Below, in pieces: positions 28,101 through 42,327 of a stretch of DNA of 64,000 nt (its first letter is position 1; every line of letters begins with the position of its first letter). The stretch covers positions 99,865,164-99,929,163 of the forward strand of contig CM077116.1 of assembly GCA_039619475.1 (NCBI GenBank). Direction: 5' to 3'. The position numbers were made by a program, and so were the translations under genes. The notes below the pieces were generated by a model, which had not been told where the DNA came from, searched no databases, and was given only the letters and a program-made list of their open reading frames with translations. The DNA is from Icerya purchasi. Lineage: Eukaryota > Arthropoda > Insecta > Hemiptera > Monophlebidae.

Positions 28101-31100
28101 TAATTTTCGAAATCCATCACCTAATGGCACTCTGTGGTCAGCTGTTGTGACGTTGAGGCTTTTGTAAATTTTTCTGTTGCAGTACACCGTTCCAATAATT
28201 ACGTTTGCCAGACGGTTGGAGGAAATTCTCTCCTCGAACAAATTAGTGGTAATTTTTGTAATTTTTGAATTGTAATATTTTAATATTTTTTCCACGATGT
28301 AATATATAATCATATCTTGTTTCCCGCTGCATGTTTAGCGGACACTAAACCGACGAAACCGGCTATTAAATCGTCCACACTACCGCGGACATCTTCGCAA
28401 GGTAAACATCAGAACTTCATTCTTATCGGTTATTTATTTTTGTTTCATATCATTTAAGTTTACAACTTTTACTGAACGAACTTTTACCGAACGAACTTTT
28501 ACCGAACGAACTTTATTACTTTTGCCGTTATTTTTCCGTAGAACGCGAACGCCTTAAGCCTGTACCGCCACCGAAACCGCTTAATTTATCAACAGTCACT
28601 TACGATGGTAGAACAGTTTACCGCGGTAAGTTATCAGTTTACTGTTATCCCTCTGTCGCGGAAAATGTTCCGAATCAAAAAATAAAAAATTGACAAAAAT
28701 TTGTTATAACAAAAACACTTTGCTAAATAATATAATTTCACATGTATATATTGTCATATTTAACTTTTATGTACTGAGATAATCAATGACGGAGTAAGAA
28801 AAAAATGATAACATCGTAATGGAAAAACCGCATGCTTTCTTCTCAGCGTTAAATAGTTTCCTGCACTTAAACGTTAGAAACATTGTTATTTCTGTACCAA
28901 ATACGTACGTTTCCAACCTTTTGACTGCTGCTACAATGGAAAATTTAACAACGCACTTTTAACCATTCATTTTTAACATATATTAAATGTTGACACAAAA
29001 ATACATCAAAAAAATTCTGATCGAACTGCAAAAAATTTAAGAGGTATATATTTGAACGATGGAATTTATTCAATTAATGTTACAAGGGAAGTTAACTAAG
29101 CAAATTATATTTTACTTTTTTCTGTCTTAATAAACTTATACCTGGTGATCAAGTTTTGCTCTAATTTATTCGAAATTTTGAATTCGATTAGAGTATTAAT
29201 GATTTTCAGAAACAATTAAAAACAACGTATGAAGTTCAAAACTCACAAATACTTTTGAAACGTATATATATATTTTAGTAATTATAAAATAAAAACAAAG
29301 TTCCGTTGAAACATGGCGTTAAATTTAAATAAGTTTTAATAATGAATTTCAGATTTGCAATTAACACCTGAAATGTATAATCAACTGAGGGGTCTGCAGA
29401 AACGTGCGAAAGATTTACGACAGGAGTTACGTAATTTGCGCAGAATATCGCAAGCTCAGACGCATACTATAAGGGAAACTATTAAAGACACTTTCATAAA
29501 AATTCGGTAATAAAAAAAAAAAAAAAAAAAAAAAAAAAATGCGAACATTTTTTTTAATACGTATTATTTTATTTTATCGTTCTTTTTTTGTTTGTCTAGA
29601 TCAGTCATAGTTAGTGGTGGGGAAAATTTGTGGTGTGGTACTGCGAATTCCGAAAAAATTAGGGTACAAAGAGAAGAAGAACTATATAAACAAGAAATGA
29701 TAAGATTGGAAACCGATTTAACGTAAGTCTCTATTACGTTCACTTTATCAATTCGTATTAATGATAAAAAAAAATGTCTTTATTTCAACAATGTACATGA
29801 CAATTACAAACAGAATCGATAATTAATTAATTAATATGACTTAAATTGCGTATTAATAAATCCTGTTTGTTAAATAGTTAATAAAATAATAAAATAATAA
29901 AATTATAAACACTTGAAAATTTAAAAATGGAATACTAAATCAGAGTTTATTAAAAATTAAATTTGCAAGATCAAATAAATAGACATTTTTGCATTTATTT
30001 AAGTATGCAAGTTAAATCTATTCTGTGAATTTAAATCGAAATATCAAAAAAAAAACATATACTGATACGATTTGCTCAAAAATTAAATTTCCGATTCCAC
30101 TTGAATACGCATCGAATTGCATAAATTGGAAGTAAACCTTATTATTTGTTTAGCCACAAAGTAAAATCCGATTTAAGCTATAGTTGATGGTAGGGAGATG
30201 AAGAGTTGTGGCTACATGCGATAAAATCCGATGGTGTCCCATAAAATTATTATATTGGGCCGATTTTTTAATTTATTTCGCAGATTACCAAATAAAATAA
30301 AAATATTTCGCGAGCAATAGCTTTTTGTCCAAATCCACCTGCAAGACGAAAACAACAACCTGCAATTATCTATTACTGATTTTTACACACCTTAAACGGC
30401 AGTAAACACTAATCAGTGTAAACAATCTGGTGCACTTAGCCATCGCAAATAAAAAGTATTGTAATATAAATATATACGAGACACGTTCAAAAAGTAAGGT
30501 TCCCACCCCTGTAAAACCAGTTAGAATAAACCTGCGGGATTGAACGTGGTCTCCTTTTGTAGCTACAACATTCAAGTTTAAACTTATCCAAACCACAATA
30601 ACACTGAATGTTTTTTTCATTTTTGAGTTATGTGAATTAATAATGAGTGAAATTCTGAAAGTTGCCGCCGACTACGAGTTGCGCTCAGTTATTCGCTTTT
30701 TAAACCATAAAAAAAATTGCACCAATTGAAATTCATCGACAAATGGTAAAATGTTATGGTCCTGTGATGAGTATTCAACATATGCGTAAATGGTACCGTG
30801 AATTCCAAAGAGGTAGAACGAATGTAGAGTACGAGCAACGGAGCAACAACAGACCATCTGTAATCTCAAACGAACTGGTGCGAAAAATCAAAAAAACTCT
30901 GCAATCCGATCGCTGCCAAACTATTTCCGATCTTCTTGACCAGTTTCCGAGTGTGTCACAAGGTACCATGCAAAAAAATTCGATACCAATGAGGAAATGA
31001 ATTCTTACCTGGTTATAAAATTTGGCGGCAATTTTCTACAAAATAAGTTAATTTCTCGACTCAATCAATGCTTAAATTTAAAAGGTGAATATGTGGAAAA

Positions 31101-31203
31101 GTAAATAAAAGTATGCTCTGAATTCAATTCCGGTGTTCGTTTTTTTCTAGCTTTATTAGTTTCGAAAATAATGAATAGAGAATCTTACTTTTTGAACGTC
31201 CCT

Positions 31204-31263
<60 letters not shown>

Positions 31264-34200
31264 CAATCACACGGTTCCCATTAAGGAATTAGTATCATAG
31301 ATAAACAGTTGGCATGGGAAAACTATACACAGCCAAAAACCAAAATGAATTAAATATAAAATTTAAAAATAAACTACAGCTTGTAGGAAGTAAGTTAAAA
31401 TTATTTCCGGAAAACAAGAAGTATTATTGCGCAACCAAATTAGTTTTTTTGAAATTTCACAAAACAAGTTTTTGTTAATAAGTAAACTAACTTTACAAAT
31501 AATCGATTAATTATCGCTTGATTTTATGACACTCTAAAACCATTAATCACCGTGATCTTAACTTACCTTTACAAATTTTTTCTACTTGCTACTTCTATTA
31601 TAACATCATCATTCTTGACCGCTATTCTTTTATAATCTTTTTTATTCTTAGTCTCTCTTTTTTTATTTTTGGTGAACCGTACGTTGTCCGCAAACCAATC
31701 GGATCAACGGAATAATTCAAATTAAAAGAACGGATGAATAAATGTGATAAATTATATAAATTAAATGATAAACTTTTTTTCTTTCATTTGATTTTTAAGG
31801 GGCGTACCTTCTTGGTTACTGTGGTTATGCTGAAAAATTACAGCGTTTTATAAATGTATTTTCTAAATGGTGAAAATGTTTTTTGTGACTTAACGGAATT
31901 TATTGGTTTCACTTTAATCAGTTAAAGGGTGAAACAATTTACATTTCATGAGGGACTATTTAAATAGATTTCATCTAAACGTGTTTATTCGAAATCTGTA
32001 ATATTTCATAACGACGGGCCAGCTACATAGTGTTGGATTAAGCAGTGGTGTTTCGTTCGTAAGAATATCCTGCTGCTGAACATTGAAACTTCAAAAAAAT
32101 TTCACTTCCGTTAGGTTGATATCTGAAATTGACACGCCAAAAAAAAAAAAAAAAAAGTAATAAAAAAGTAAATAGAATAAATGGGAAAGCAGTTCTCATT
32201 TAATCGTACACCGCTGTTTGGTTCTAGACACTAGCATACCGTGAAGTACGTTTATGGTATGCTTATGTTGTGCATGCTCAGGTATAATGCAGTGTTTAAA
32301 AAGGTCATGTTCACAACATTCTAGAAGAATAGTGTGGATGCGCGCACCTAATCATGCGCATACAAATAAACTTGTGAAAAAAATGTGACCAACTTTACTA
32401 GTTTAGTACTATTAATGTTAATATTTCATTTAATTTTTCTCCCATTTCTCTGCTATAATTGATATATTTTAATTTGGCACGGTTTTCGTTTTTAAATAAT
32501 GAATTATTCATTTTCAAACGAATATATTTTAAAATTAGTAGGTGCATGCTTTAAAATTATTACTTTTACCCTTCTTTTTTTGTATTATCGCCAACTGCCA
32601 TTAGTCAGTAAAACGTTTTTAATTTTATAAAAACTTAGTAAATTTACTGAATGCATCGTTATAGTTTCGTAAATAAGAATAAACAGCGTTATAATTTTGC
32701 ACCTGTAATAAATTATGCAAATTTTACTTCTAGCGAACTGGAAACTACAGTTGAGGAATTAAGGGGAAATGTTATTAATCGGAAGACTCGAGTTAACATG
32801 TCCGATGTTGAAAACATGGCGTTGATTCTGAGTAAATCAAGGTTCGTTTCAAATTTATAATATTTTTCGTTTTGTATACATTAAGAAAGTATCGTAAAGT
32901 TCAAAGAATTTCAAAAATTTACTTCTGGTCGAAAATTAACAGCGAAATTTTACGATCGTGGCGTTTTCTTGTTCACGTAACCTCGTACAATAATTAAAAA
33001 CGGTTACAAAAAATTTCAATCAAATTTCAGTGCATCATATAATATAATAGTCGTATTGCAAAACATTAAAAGGCTAAGAAATTGTTACATGACCGCTTGG
33101 AAGCCGAAATTGAAATGACGGCTATTTTTGTGCATATTTTCTGCGTCATAAAGTTTGTTCGTGAAAAACCTGCGCACAGATGTAAACGTAATTCTGAAAA
33201 AAAATGTTCCGATGCCTTTTCGTTTTCGTTAACAAACTAACACATAATTGTACAGAATCATGATTGCGTTTTACGAATTTCCATTTGAAAACCGTCTTAA
33301 AATCATCATGTATCATTCAGGAAATTGCGATTGTTTTAATAAAAAGCGGTCTGAGCACGAGTTCGGGGGGGAGGGGGGTCATTGTCCGGTTGTTTTCTAA
33401 TATTCAAAGTAAATTTACTACTCCATAAGTGAAAGCTTCTGAATATACATTACTCCGATAGTTTGTGTATACAATACCGGTATTAGGCGAATTCGTTTTT
33501 TCCCCATTTGGCTCCCGGTTTCTTTTTGATAATTTTCATCCACTAATTTATAATTTTCCGATATTTTTTTGAATTAAAACTTCTATAGGTGCGTTTTAAA
33601 TATTTTGTAAGAGGCGACGTCGTGAGTTCAAGCATTACTTTCATGGCTACCAAAGTGTTACACATGTACGCGTAGAAATAACAGAATAGAGTTCGCGAAC
33701 AACCGAATATCGTACAAGTGGGAGTGTATTAAACAAGAAAGATGAATATGCAAACGTTTTAGCTGTCTTTTTTCAGTCGAGAGCTGTGTTGTCGCGTACC
33801 AGTTTTGACCGAATACCCCTACAAGAGAGGAACAATAACATTCACATATACGTACAATGGTTAGCAAACGAGGCTTCCTTACTGAAACCTCTTAGTTGTA
33901 TAATTGTAATTTTTTGGAAATTCTTTTATAGTAAATATAATCGCCAGTAACGAAATGAGCAATATGAAATGCAAGTATGTGAGGTCTTGGGCATTTATGT
34001 AGTTTCAAACTGAAGATTGCTTAATCCATATAAGTCAGATGTTATTTCTGTTTCTACTTTAATAATTTTTTGAAATTTATATATTATAGCAAAACCGTCG
34101 CTGACTTGAAGCTTAAATTTCCTAACCTGCAGAGTGATCTGAAAATGTTGATCGGACAAGATCTAGACCGGGTTGTTGTTTTGGAAGCGTAAGTAATTAT

Positions 34201-37200
34201 ATCTGATATTTTTTAACTAAGTTCACTGCTTATTGGCGCCGAATTGTGACCGTGCGTGTGATGTTGCACAATAATCAGAAATTTTAAAAATATTTCTATA
34301 AAACATCTACTATTTAGTATTTTAAAAATAGATGAATCATCAAGTAAGTCTATATATCTACTTATTTTGCACATTTGTTTTGGATCAAATGTGTATACTG
34401 TAAAAGTAATTTTTTTGGCAATGCTGAAAATCCGTATGATGCTGTGTTTACAAGTAACCGCACATCCGACTTTAACTGCTACTTAGATAATCAAGATCTG
34501 TTAAAAATGTCACTGTGTACGTATTCCAATGATATTTTAAAACTCCGATTTTAGTTCAACGTTCTAATCCAAATTGTATAGTTTTACTTCACCGTTTTTA
34601 ATAATGATTTTACGCCAGTTGTATAATTAGAATTTTTTTTTCGAGTGAAAAACTAGAGTGGAGTTTATAATGGAATTTATAAAATAGAATGCGCAGTGTG
34701 TGGGACGCGTGAATTTACTCTTCCTTATAAAAGGAAATAAGGTTTAATAATTTTGCCAGTAAGTACCGCTTAACGGTATTAAATTAATATTCTTTTATCA
34801 CTTCGCTAAAGTAAAAAATGTGCAAATATTAATAAATATTCTTGTTTGAATTTACCAATTCAGTTTCATATAAAAACATATCGATAAGTTGACATATTCT
34901 ACACAGTGTCATTGTTTGATATGTATAACGAAAAGCTGAAATAATTAAAAAAATATTCTACGTTCGCATAAATAAACGAATATTAAACTTTCGATTGTTT
35001 CGTATGCAATATGACGCTTGACCAATTATTGCGCGTTTCTTTACGAAATTCAAGAGAAACAAAAAGAACTCGTATTTCAGAAATAAAATATTTATTGTTT
35101 ATTATATTAAATATGCGCAGTTGCTTTAAATTTCTATAAGCTGCACACTGAAAAACTTTTTCATTTATTTGACGCAAGAATAAATGCAATGTAAAACACA
35201 CTAAAAACCCGAAAGCAAATAAACAATGCTAAATACAATTCCTAATTTTATGTATAGTTATTGAAACAAAAAAGTATGTAAAGATACTTTTCAATACTGT
35301 GATCTTTCTGTAAAATGTATTCATTTTCATATGAAAGTAAACATTACCTTACTGGTGAAAAAATATCGGAAAACAGCCTCCCTTGACAGCCTACGAACAG
35401 TTATAAATATTTAACTAAAATTTGAAATATAAACTAACATACGATAGGTACAGCGCCAATATTAATGGTTTGACTGATGGTTAAAATTGGATCTCCGAAC
35501 GCTCATTTGTACAAGGCCTGCAGCATTATATCTAAAGGTGCATCCCCACATCACGCTGACGGCTAAATCGCTCGACTTTAACGAAATATTATACGGCGTC
35601 CGCACATATATGTGCATGTCGAATTAAAATCAATGACGCGAAAGATTCGCTATTAATAAAACCGCGGCTGCGATTAAATTGATTCGATTGTGGTTGGACA
35701 CCGAAAATAAAAAGAAAAATTTTGGGCCCAGTTTCGAAATAGACGTGGAAGAATTTTATATGAAAAATTTGAGTTCAGACGATGTAAAAAATCGAATTAG
35801 TAAGCTGCCCAAAAGATGAAAAACTGTGGGGGAGGGGGATAAATAAATAATTTAAATTTACAATGTAGATGTGGTGCTGCGTCTAGACATCTTTTTCACA
35901 AGAGACAAGTATAGATTTGAAACATTACACTGAACGTAATTGGGACAAAAAATTAGTAAAAATGATACAAAATTTACAAAAGCAATCTGGACTTCTGAAC
36001 GATTTGATTGTAGCATTACGATTTCCGGATAATTGCAGCTTCATATCATTTTTTTTAATTTAAGATTTTCAAACATATCAAAAATTATACCTGAAGTTTG
36101 TGATGAAATAATTAATGCGCCTAAAAAAAGTTACATTGTAAGTTAAAAAATTAATAATTATTTCAGTTTTCTAACAAAATACTAATTAAACAAAGTATTT
36201 AAAAAGTAATTTATCCTTCACACACGAAACATTTTTTTAATATTATAATCAGCTTTGCCGTGTTCGACACTATTACGGTTTTTTTCTATTAATAAAATCT
36301 CACCATTTTCATTGGTCGATTAAATATTCAAATAAATTCACCAATACATACCTATATATTTGCGTTTAAATTACGGAGCCCGAATAGGAACATTTACGTT
36401 ATCGAACTGTTACTTTCGGCGTGGCTTTCTTTATTAAAAATCAATTCAAGTACTAGACGGACATCGAAGTTGCTCATTTCTTGTGATTTAACAGTTACAA
36501 ATGATTGTGTGTTTATAAATTATCAATTTAGAAGCGAAGTATACATTGCAAGAAATAATTCTTAACAATATCAAGAATTTTTAAAGCCAAAGCTGCTGAT
36601 GAATAATTCAGTGAACACAATCAAACACGACCGTTTTGAGGCAGTACTAATTTGGTTGTAAATCACGGTTAGAAAAATAATAAGTGTTTTCAATTTTCCA
36701 AATCGAATAAATTTACCATTTTTTGCGAGCGTGGGTTAACAGGTTATTTTTGTTATTCAAATACTAAAGTAGTTGTTCGAACGATTTCACGAGTTTTATT
36801 GAAAAACGTTTAAATATCATTTTTTCAAAAGTTTTATAAAAATGATTAGTTTACACGATGATGTACGTAAAAATGATTTTATTCATTTGATAAATATATC
36901 AGTGTGTAGTTGTAATATATGATTTTAGTACGCACAAATAAACTGTTACAAACGGAACAAAAAAAAACAGCAAAACCGTTTTGTATACGGCTTCTGAGTG
37001 AGAAGGTGAGCAAGATTTTTCCACTTTTAAAATCGAGATTACGTAAAAATGTCGTTATTTTCATTTTTAAAATTATTTGGAAAAATCGTCGCTCCGCTAC
37101 TAATTGAATTAAAATTTCTTCCAAGAATGAAACGTTTCTCGCTTGATAGTTTATTTTTCCACTTTTATTTCGTTGCGTATAATAATAGTATCAAGTTGTC

Positions 37201-40200
37201 TACACGCGTTTGCATTATCATGTTTCAAATAATTCTTTCCTTTTTTTTTTTTTTTTTTTTTGGTCTATTTTAAAAAGTTATTCGAAGCAATCGTGAACGT
37301 TTGTTTCAAAAACTTTTCTTGCGCCATATAAATTTAGACGCTAAAAGAAAGGCAATTAGACACTGCCCAATTTCTCTTCCTTTGATACGATTTGGTGTTA
37401 ATCGATAATTCGTATAAAAAAAAAATTAACTTCTTTTTGGTTAATTTTATAATTTTCGCATATATATTTAATGTTTATCAATTTCCTACCTTTATTATTA
37501 TTTTCCTGTAACGGTACATATTAAAAATTAAAAGAGTGTTAGTTATAATATCTTTTTTACGATTTGCATCTATATTGACTCGTCATACATGGTGACCGAT
37601 AAAATATTTAAAAAAAAAGGGTATGTTTAAAATTATATTTATGTTTTAAAATAAATTAGGTTTCTAAAAGAAGAACCAGATAAATTAGAAACAGCATTGA
37701 AACGATGTAAAAAACTAACCGGAACGTTGGTAACATTAAAAAGGTATCGTATAATATTTTTAATTTGTAAAATCTTATTAGATTAAATTAAAAAATGAAA
37801 TAAAAAAAACAGCGGTAAATAATTAATAGAACAAATTTTGCTTGTATGTATTATAATCCGTATAAACTAAAGATCCAGGTTTAATCGTCGGCGAACACGT
37901 TATTTTTTTAAATCTTTTGCTATTGCAGTACAAGATTGTAAAATTATATTATCTAAAAAAATATTATATACGTAAGACATTTCAAAAGTAATGCACCCGA
38001 CAAAATCCGTATGTGTGAAATTTCACAATAGACGCCTGTGTCGTCCCGATTCCGACATAACTCTTTTCCGAAGGAATTCACCACTCCCGTTGTCCCACAC
38101 AATTAAATTCTTGGGTCTTGTGTTTGATGAAAAACTGTCCTAGTCACATCACATCCACCGTCTTAAGAATAAATGCGTGAAATCCTTGAATATACTATAA
38201 TATCTGTCAAATCCAAAATACAATATAGATCCTAAGCTCCTGCTAACTGTGTACAAATCTCTCACTTTAAGTAAATTGACCTATGGGTGCCAAGTTTATT
38301 CCTCATCAAACAAAGCACTTCTTAAATCACTTGACACAATCCATCACACTGCTATACGCATTATTATCTTGGGAGCGCATATGTTCACTAGAGGGGATGC
38401 CACCCTTAATGGTTATCCGAAACTGCTATGAATTCAGAGATTTATTTTACTGGTACCAAGCTAAGTTACACCGCAACGATAATTCATAAATTCCACTACC
38501 GCCCTTTCCAAACGATCCCCTCCCCAGTGTACTATCTCCTCGCCTTAAGGAAAGAGGAATTAACCGGAACTCGGACCTTGCACATCAGTATGTTGAACTC
38601 CCCTGGGAGGATACTCCAATTGTTGCGCACTTATCCATGCTGAGCGATCGCTCGGACCGGATGTCATACTGCCGTCCCAGTACGTGGCGGAAAAAATGCA
38701 ACTTTTTCCCAGCTACAGTCAGCTGTACACAGATGGTGCCAAATGAAACCCCTTTAATGGGTCCTCGCCGATGGCTTGCGCCTACGAGATGGAGGAAGTT
38801 GTTCATGCGGTTCAGCTCCACGACTTCTGTTCAGTGCTGGAGGGGGAGCTGTATGGTATTTTCTTCTGCTTGTGGGAATATCTGCAGTCTTACCCCCAGC
38901 GCCGAAATGCATTTCTAATCACAGATTCTTTGCAATCGATTAGGACACTCCCCATCATACAGCGATCTTCATCCATCAGTGTTGCCACTATAGCGATATT
39001 TGTGTTGCCACGCGAAGTTCTTGGACGACCAGTACGAGACGCATTGTCAATCGACAAACAGCTTTCGTTAAATTTTTTTACCCAGTGAGAAGTGCTGGTA
39101 CAGTCCATGGTGTGTCACTGCCACACACTTCTTCAAATGCAGCATGAATTTCTGTAGGCGTACCACTACGAAAAGTTTCGATTTTCGCATACGACCGTTG
39201 GTCCAGATTTGTAATACGACCGCCGAGCGGTCTTCCATCATTACAAAAACTCGTTTGTACGCCCGCACAACTCACACAAAACCAATCACAGTGTACATTG
39301 GCGTGTTGACAAAACTTCATAGTACACATCCGTTCTGTTTTTGTACCCCTTCTAAATCAATACAGACTGCGTAAGAAAGTCTTGTGCATTACTTTTGAAA
39401 TGCACCGCGTATTACATCAATTATATGCGAGTTTATCTGGGAATAGAAATCTGAGAATTTTTAAATGCTTTAAACGTAGAAAAATACTACGAACTCTTTA
39501 AATAGCTTTCAAAAAATTATGTGGATGTTTTAGTTCAACAATCGATAAGTCTAAACACATTTAAGTCCAAAGGTAACAGAAGAAACGAGATCTGTAAATT
39601 TTAGGCTATTTTAAACTGCGAACGTTTGTTGCAAAAGCAACCACTCTAGTTGTCCTACAGCAGCACTGCCGGCATTATTATTAAAAATAATTAGGCGATT
39701 TTAGTAACAGACACTGTCACCACATATGGAATCTAAGCGTTAGAATATATATTCGACAGGCGCGAAGGAATTCAATTAAATTTCGTACTAACTTTGCGAA
39801 AAAATTATTCGAAACAATTTTCAAAAACCCACCTGTTAGCTGAAAAAGACGTGCCTGTGAATTGGAACGCGTCACTCAATACATCACAAACCAATAGCGT
39901 GTAAGCATTGAGTCATGTCCCATACAGTAGCTGTTTTCTGTTGTTTTGTTTTTTTTTTTTTTTTGCTGTTTGATTTTTTATTATTGTAATACATGTAAAG
40001 CACGTATGTGAATAAAGCCCATTTTACCTGAGAAAATGTATACATCTGAATTTTAAACATAAATTCTCCCCTTCTCCTCTTGTATTTAGGAAGAGAATAA
40101 AAGAAAATTAAGTAGATATGTCAATTCGAACGGGCGCTGTAGGTATATAACCAAAATGTTTAGCGTATTTATATATAGATAATTTAGTTATTCTTTAACT

Positions 40201-42295
40201 TTATTTTTTCTTTGCGTTAATTATGTAATTGTAATTACGTCATAGAAGACTTATTCGTTGTAGCACGACAAGCAATAAATATTTCGTTTCAAATGTAGTC
40301 CATTATAAAATGTTATCTAATAATAATAATAATAAAAATAATAATGATAATAGTGAGGATACATAAAAAAATAGAACAGAAACATTTATTCGGTAGAATA
40401 AATACAATATATAAAAAAGTTATTAATCAAATAAAATCATATTCGAATTTGTAAACCAGTGACTTTATTTTTCATAGGAACGATAGACTGCAGGAATTGA
40501 ACTGTATCAACACGAACTTTTGGAATCAAACGCACGACGAAAACGTTTTTTTTTTTTTTTTATTCTCATTTTGCCTCAGCTTTTGCGATTGAAATTTATT
40601 CTCGAGAGAACATTTCTCAAATATCTAAATTTTCACCTTCCAAATAAAAGGTTTCCCGCCTTAAGTTTAACCCCCTTCCTCCGTTTTTGTTTGATAAATA
40701 ATTTTAATAGACTTTTCTTTCCGCATAAGCAAAGAGAAAAACGAAATTTTTGATCATCTGTTAGTTTTCAGCATGATTTGAGATGTTTTAAAAAAATAAC
40801 GGAAATTTAATTTCGCGGGTGGTGTAAAGTCCGATTCGCGACATTTTTCTTTTATGTTTGTAAACATGTTGGACAAGTATCCGTAAATAGGTGTAGCTGT
40901 ATCGGATGTGTTTAGTCCACCGTCAACTGCTGTCGAAAAATTTACGAGCGTTTTGGTGCAATCTACGATTTTTTACTTACTGAAAAAATCGATGGAAACT
41001 TTACGTTAAATTTGCCTATAAAAATGGAATGAAATTCGGTTGTAGAAATGTTAAATTTTTGGCGTGCATGCTTTGCGTGAAACAAAGATGTACGAATAAT
41101 GGTATAAACGTTTCCAAGGTCGAAAAAAAGATTGAAAGTGACGAGCGTCCTGGACGTGCCAGCATGCTAACAACAGATGAATGAAAGAGCTAAAAGCTAG
41201 AACAGAGGTGGAATTCTATAAGTGTTTGGTGGAACTAAACGGAGCGCTATCATAGGTATCTAATGGAGACTATTTTGAGAGGAATAATAATATTGATGTA
41301 TGCGAGTAAATTAAATTTTTCCCGCATAATGAAAATTCTTGTTATTTTTTTAGCATACCCCTTGTGTATTGCGCACTATAAAAAACACTAAGGCTGCAGC
41401 CAACTTTTCCCCAGTTAAGAAGTTGCTAACAAACAGCTTTCGTATTAGACGATATTTCTGTGAACATTCTCGTCAATTAAGTATTGCGATTGACGATGTT
41501 AAGTTTACTCAAAAAAAAAAAAAAAATCTTTCTTTTTTATTTATATGTCTATATGATGAGTAGCAAAAGTCCGCGGTTGAAGCAGTAAAAACTATGCTTT
41601 ATTGATGCAAATTAAGAAACTTTCTAATAAACTACAATAGCATAGAGTTTTGTATCGCCCATCTGTGGTAACAGACATGGAAAAAAAAAAAGATGTTTTT
41701 TTCCCCGTATTTTTGGATTAACTATACAGTATTTCGATAGAACAGAGATGGAACTTTAAGAAGGTTGAACAACATCGCCGTTGGAACTATTGCTAAACAT
41801 AAAATTCACTTAAAGCTACTACGAAGAAGGCGCTATGTTTCGGAACTGGCGTGGGAATAAGTGTAAAGAGATGTCAGTGAAATTATCCCCGCGAAATCTT
41901 GATTTAAAAATAATCTACTACTAACTTTTTATCTACCGCAAAATAATTTTACTACTAATCATTTTAAAGTTTTCGATATTCAGCTTAAATAACTGCAGGA
42001 CATTGGTTATTTCTTTAACTTCCATTATTTAATGCAGTGGTTTTTATAATTTTAGCATTTTTTCCCCACTGGTGACACATTTCTTTGATTAACCTATTAA
42101 AAATTTGTTTTCTTCTTTAAACTAGCTATGTTCAGTAAGTACACTTCACGCATTAACTACAACTCCAGGAACCGCAATTAAGAATATTAAAGTAATTTGA
42201 AATGAATATGTTCCACTCATTAGAGAACGAATGGTCAAGAATTGGAACGCAGAATATTAAAATATTAGTGTTCATAAAGGGAAAGACTATTATTT

Positions 42296-42327
<32 letters not shown>

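Larger units (their letters stand above)
29723..32733 (+). other. Intron 10 (3.0 kb)
   Basis: Holds a deleted mariner (30477-31205), a long (AT)n tract (31206-31259) and a tRNA-derived SINE (32017-32158). The remainder is featureless AT-rich sequence. Confidence 0.75.
37971..39409 (-). mobile_element. Composite mariner whose core is replaced by a LINE fragment, 1439 bp
   Basis: The ends are inverted repeats sharing 'catttcaaaagtaatgcac' (left 37979-37997, right 39383-39401), with TA on both sides (37969-37970 and 39410-39411). The right part (39329 to about 38960) is a minus-strand mariner transposase N terminus. From just inside the left repeat (about 38003) to about 38955 the filling is a plus-strand LINE RT/RNase H fragment with neither end of that LINE. 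The mariner catalytic domain is wholly missing. Confidence 0.88.

Noticed and set aside
28470..28515. CRISPR-like repeats
   Set aside because: Three adjoining units without spacers in a eukaryotic intron; a simple tandem repeat.
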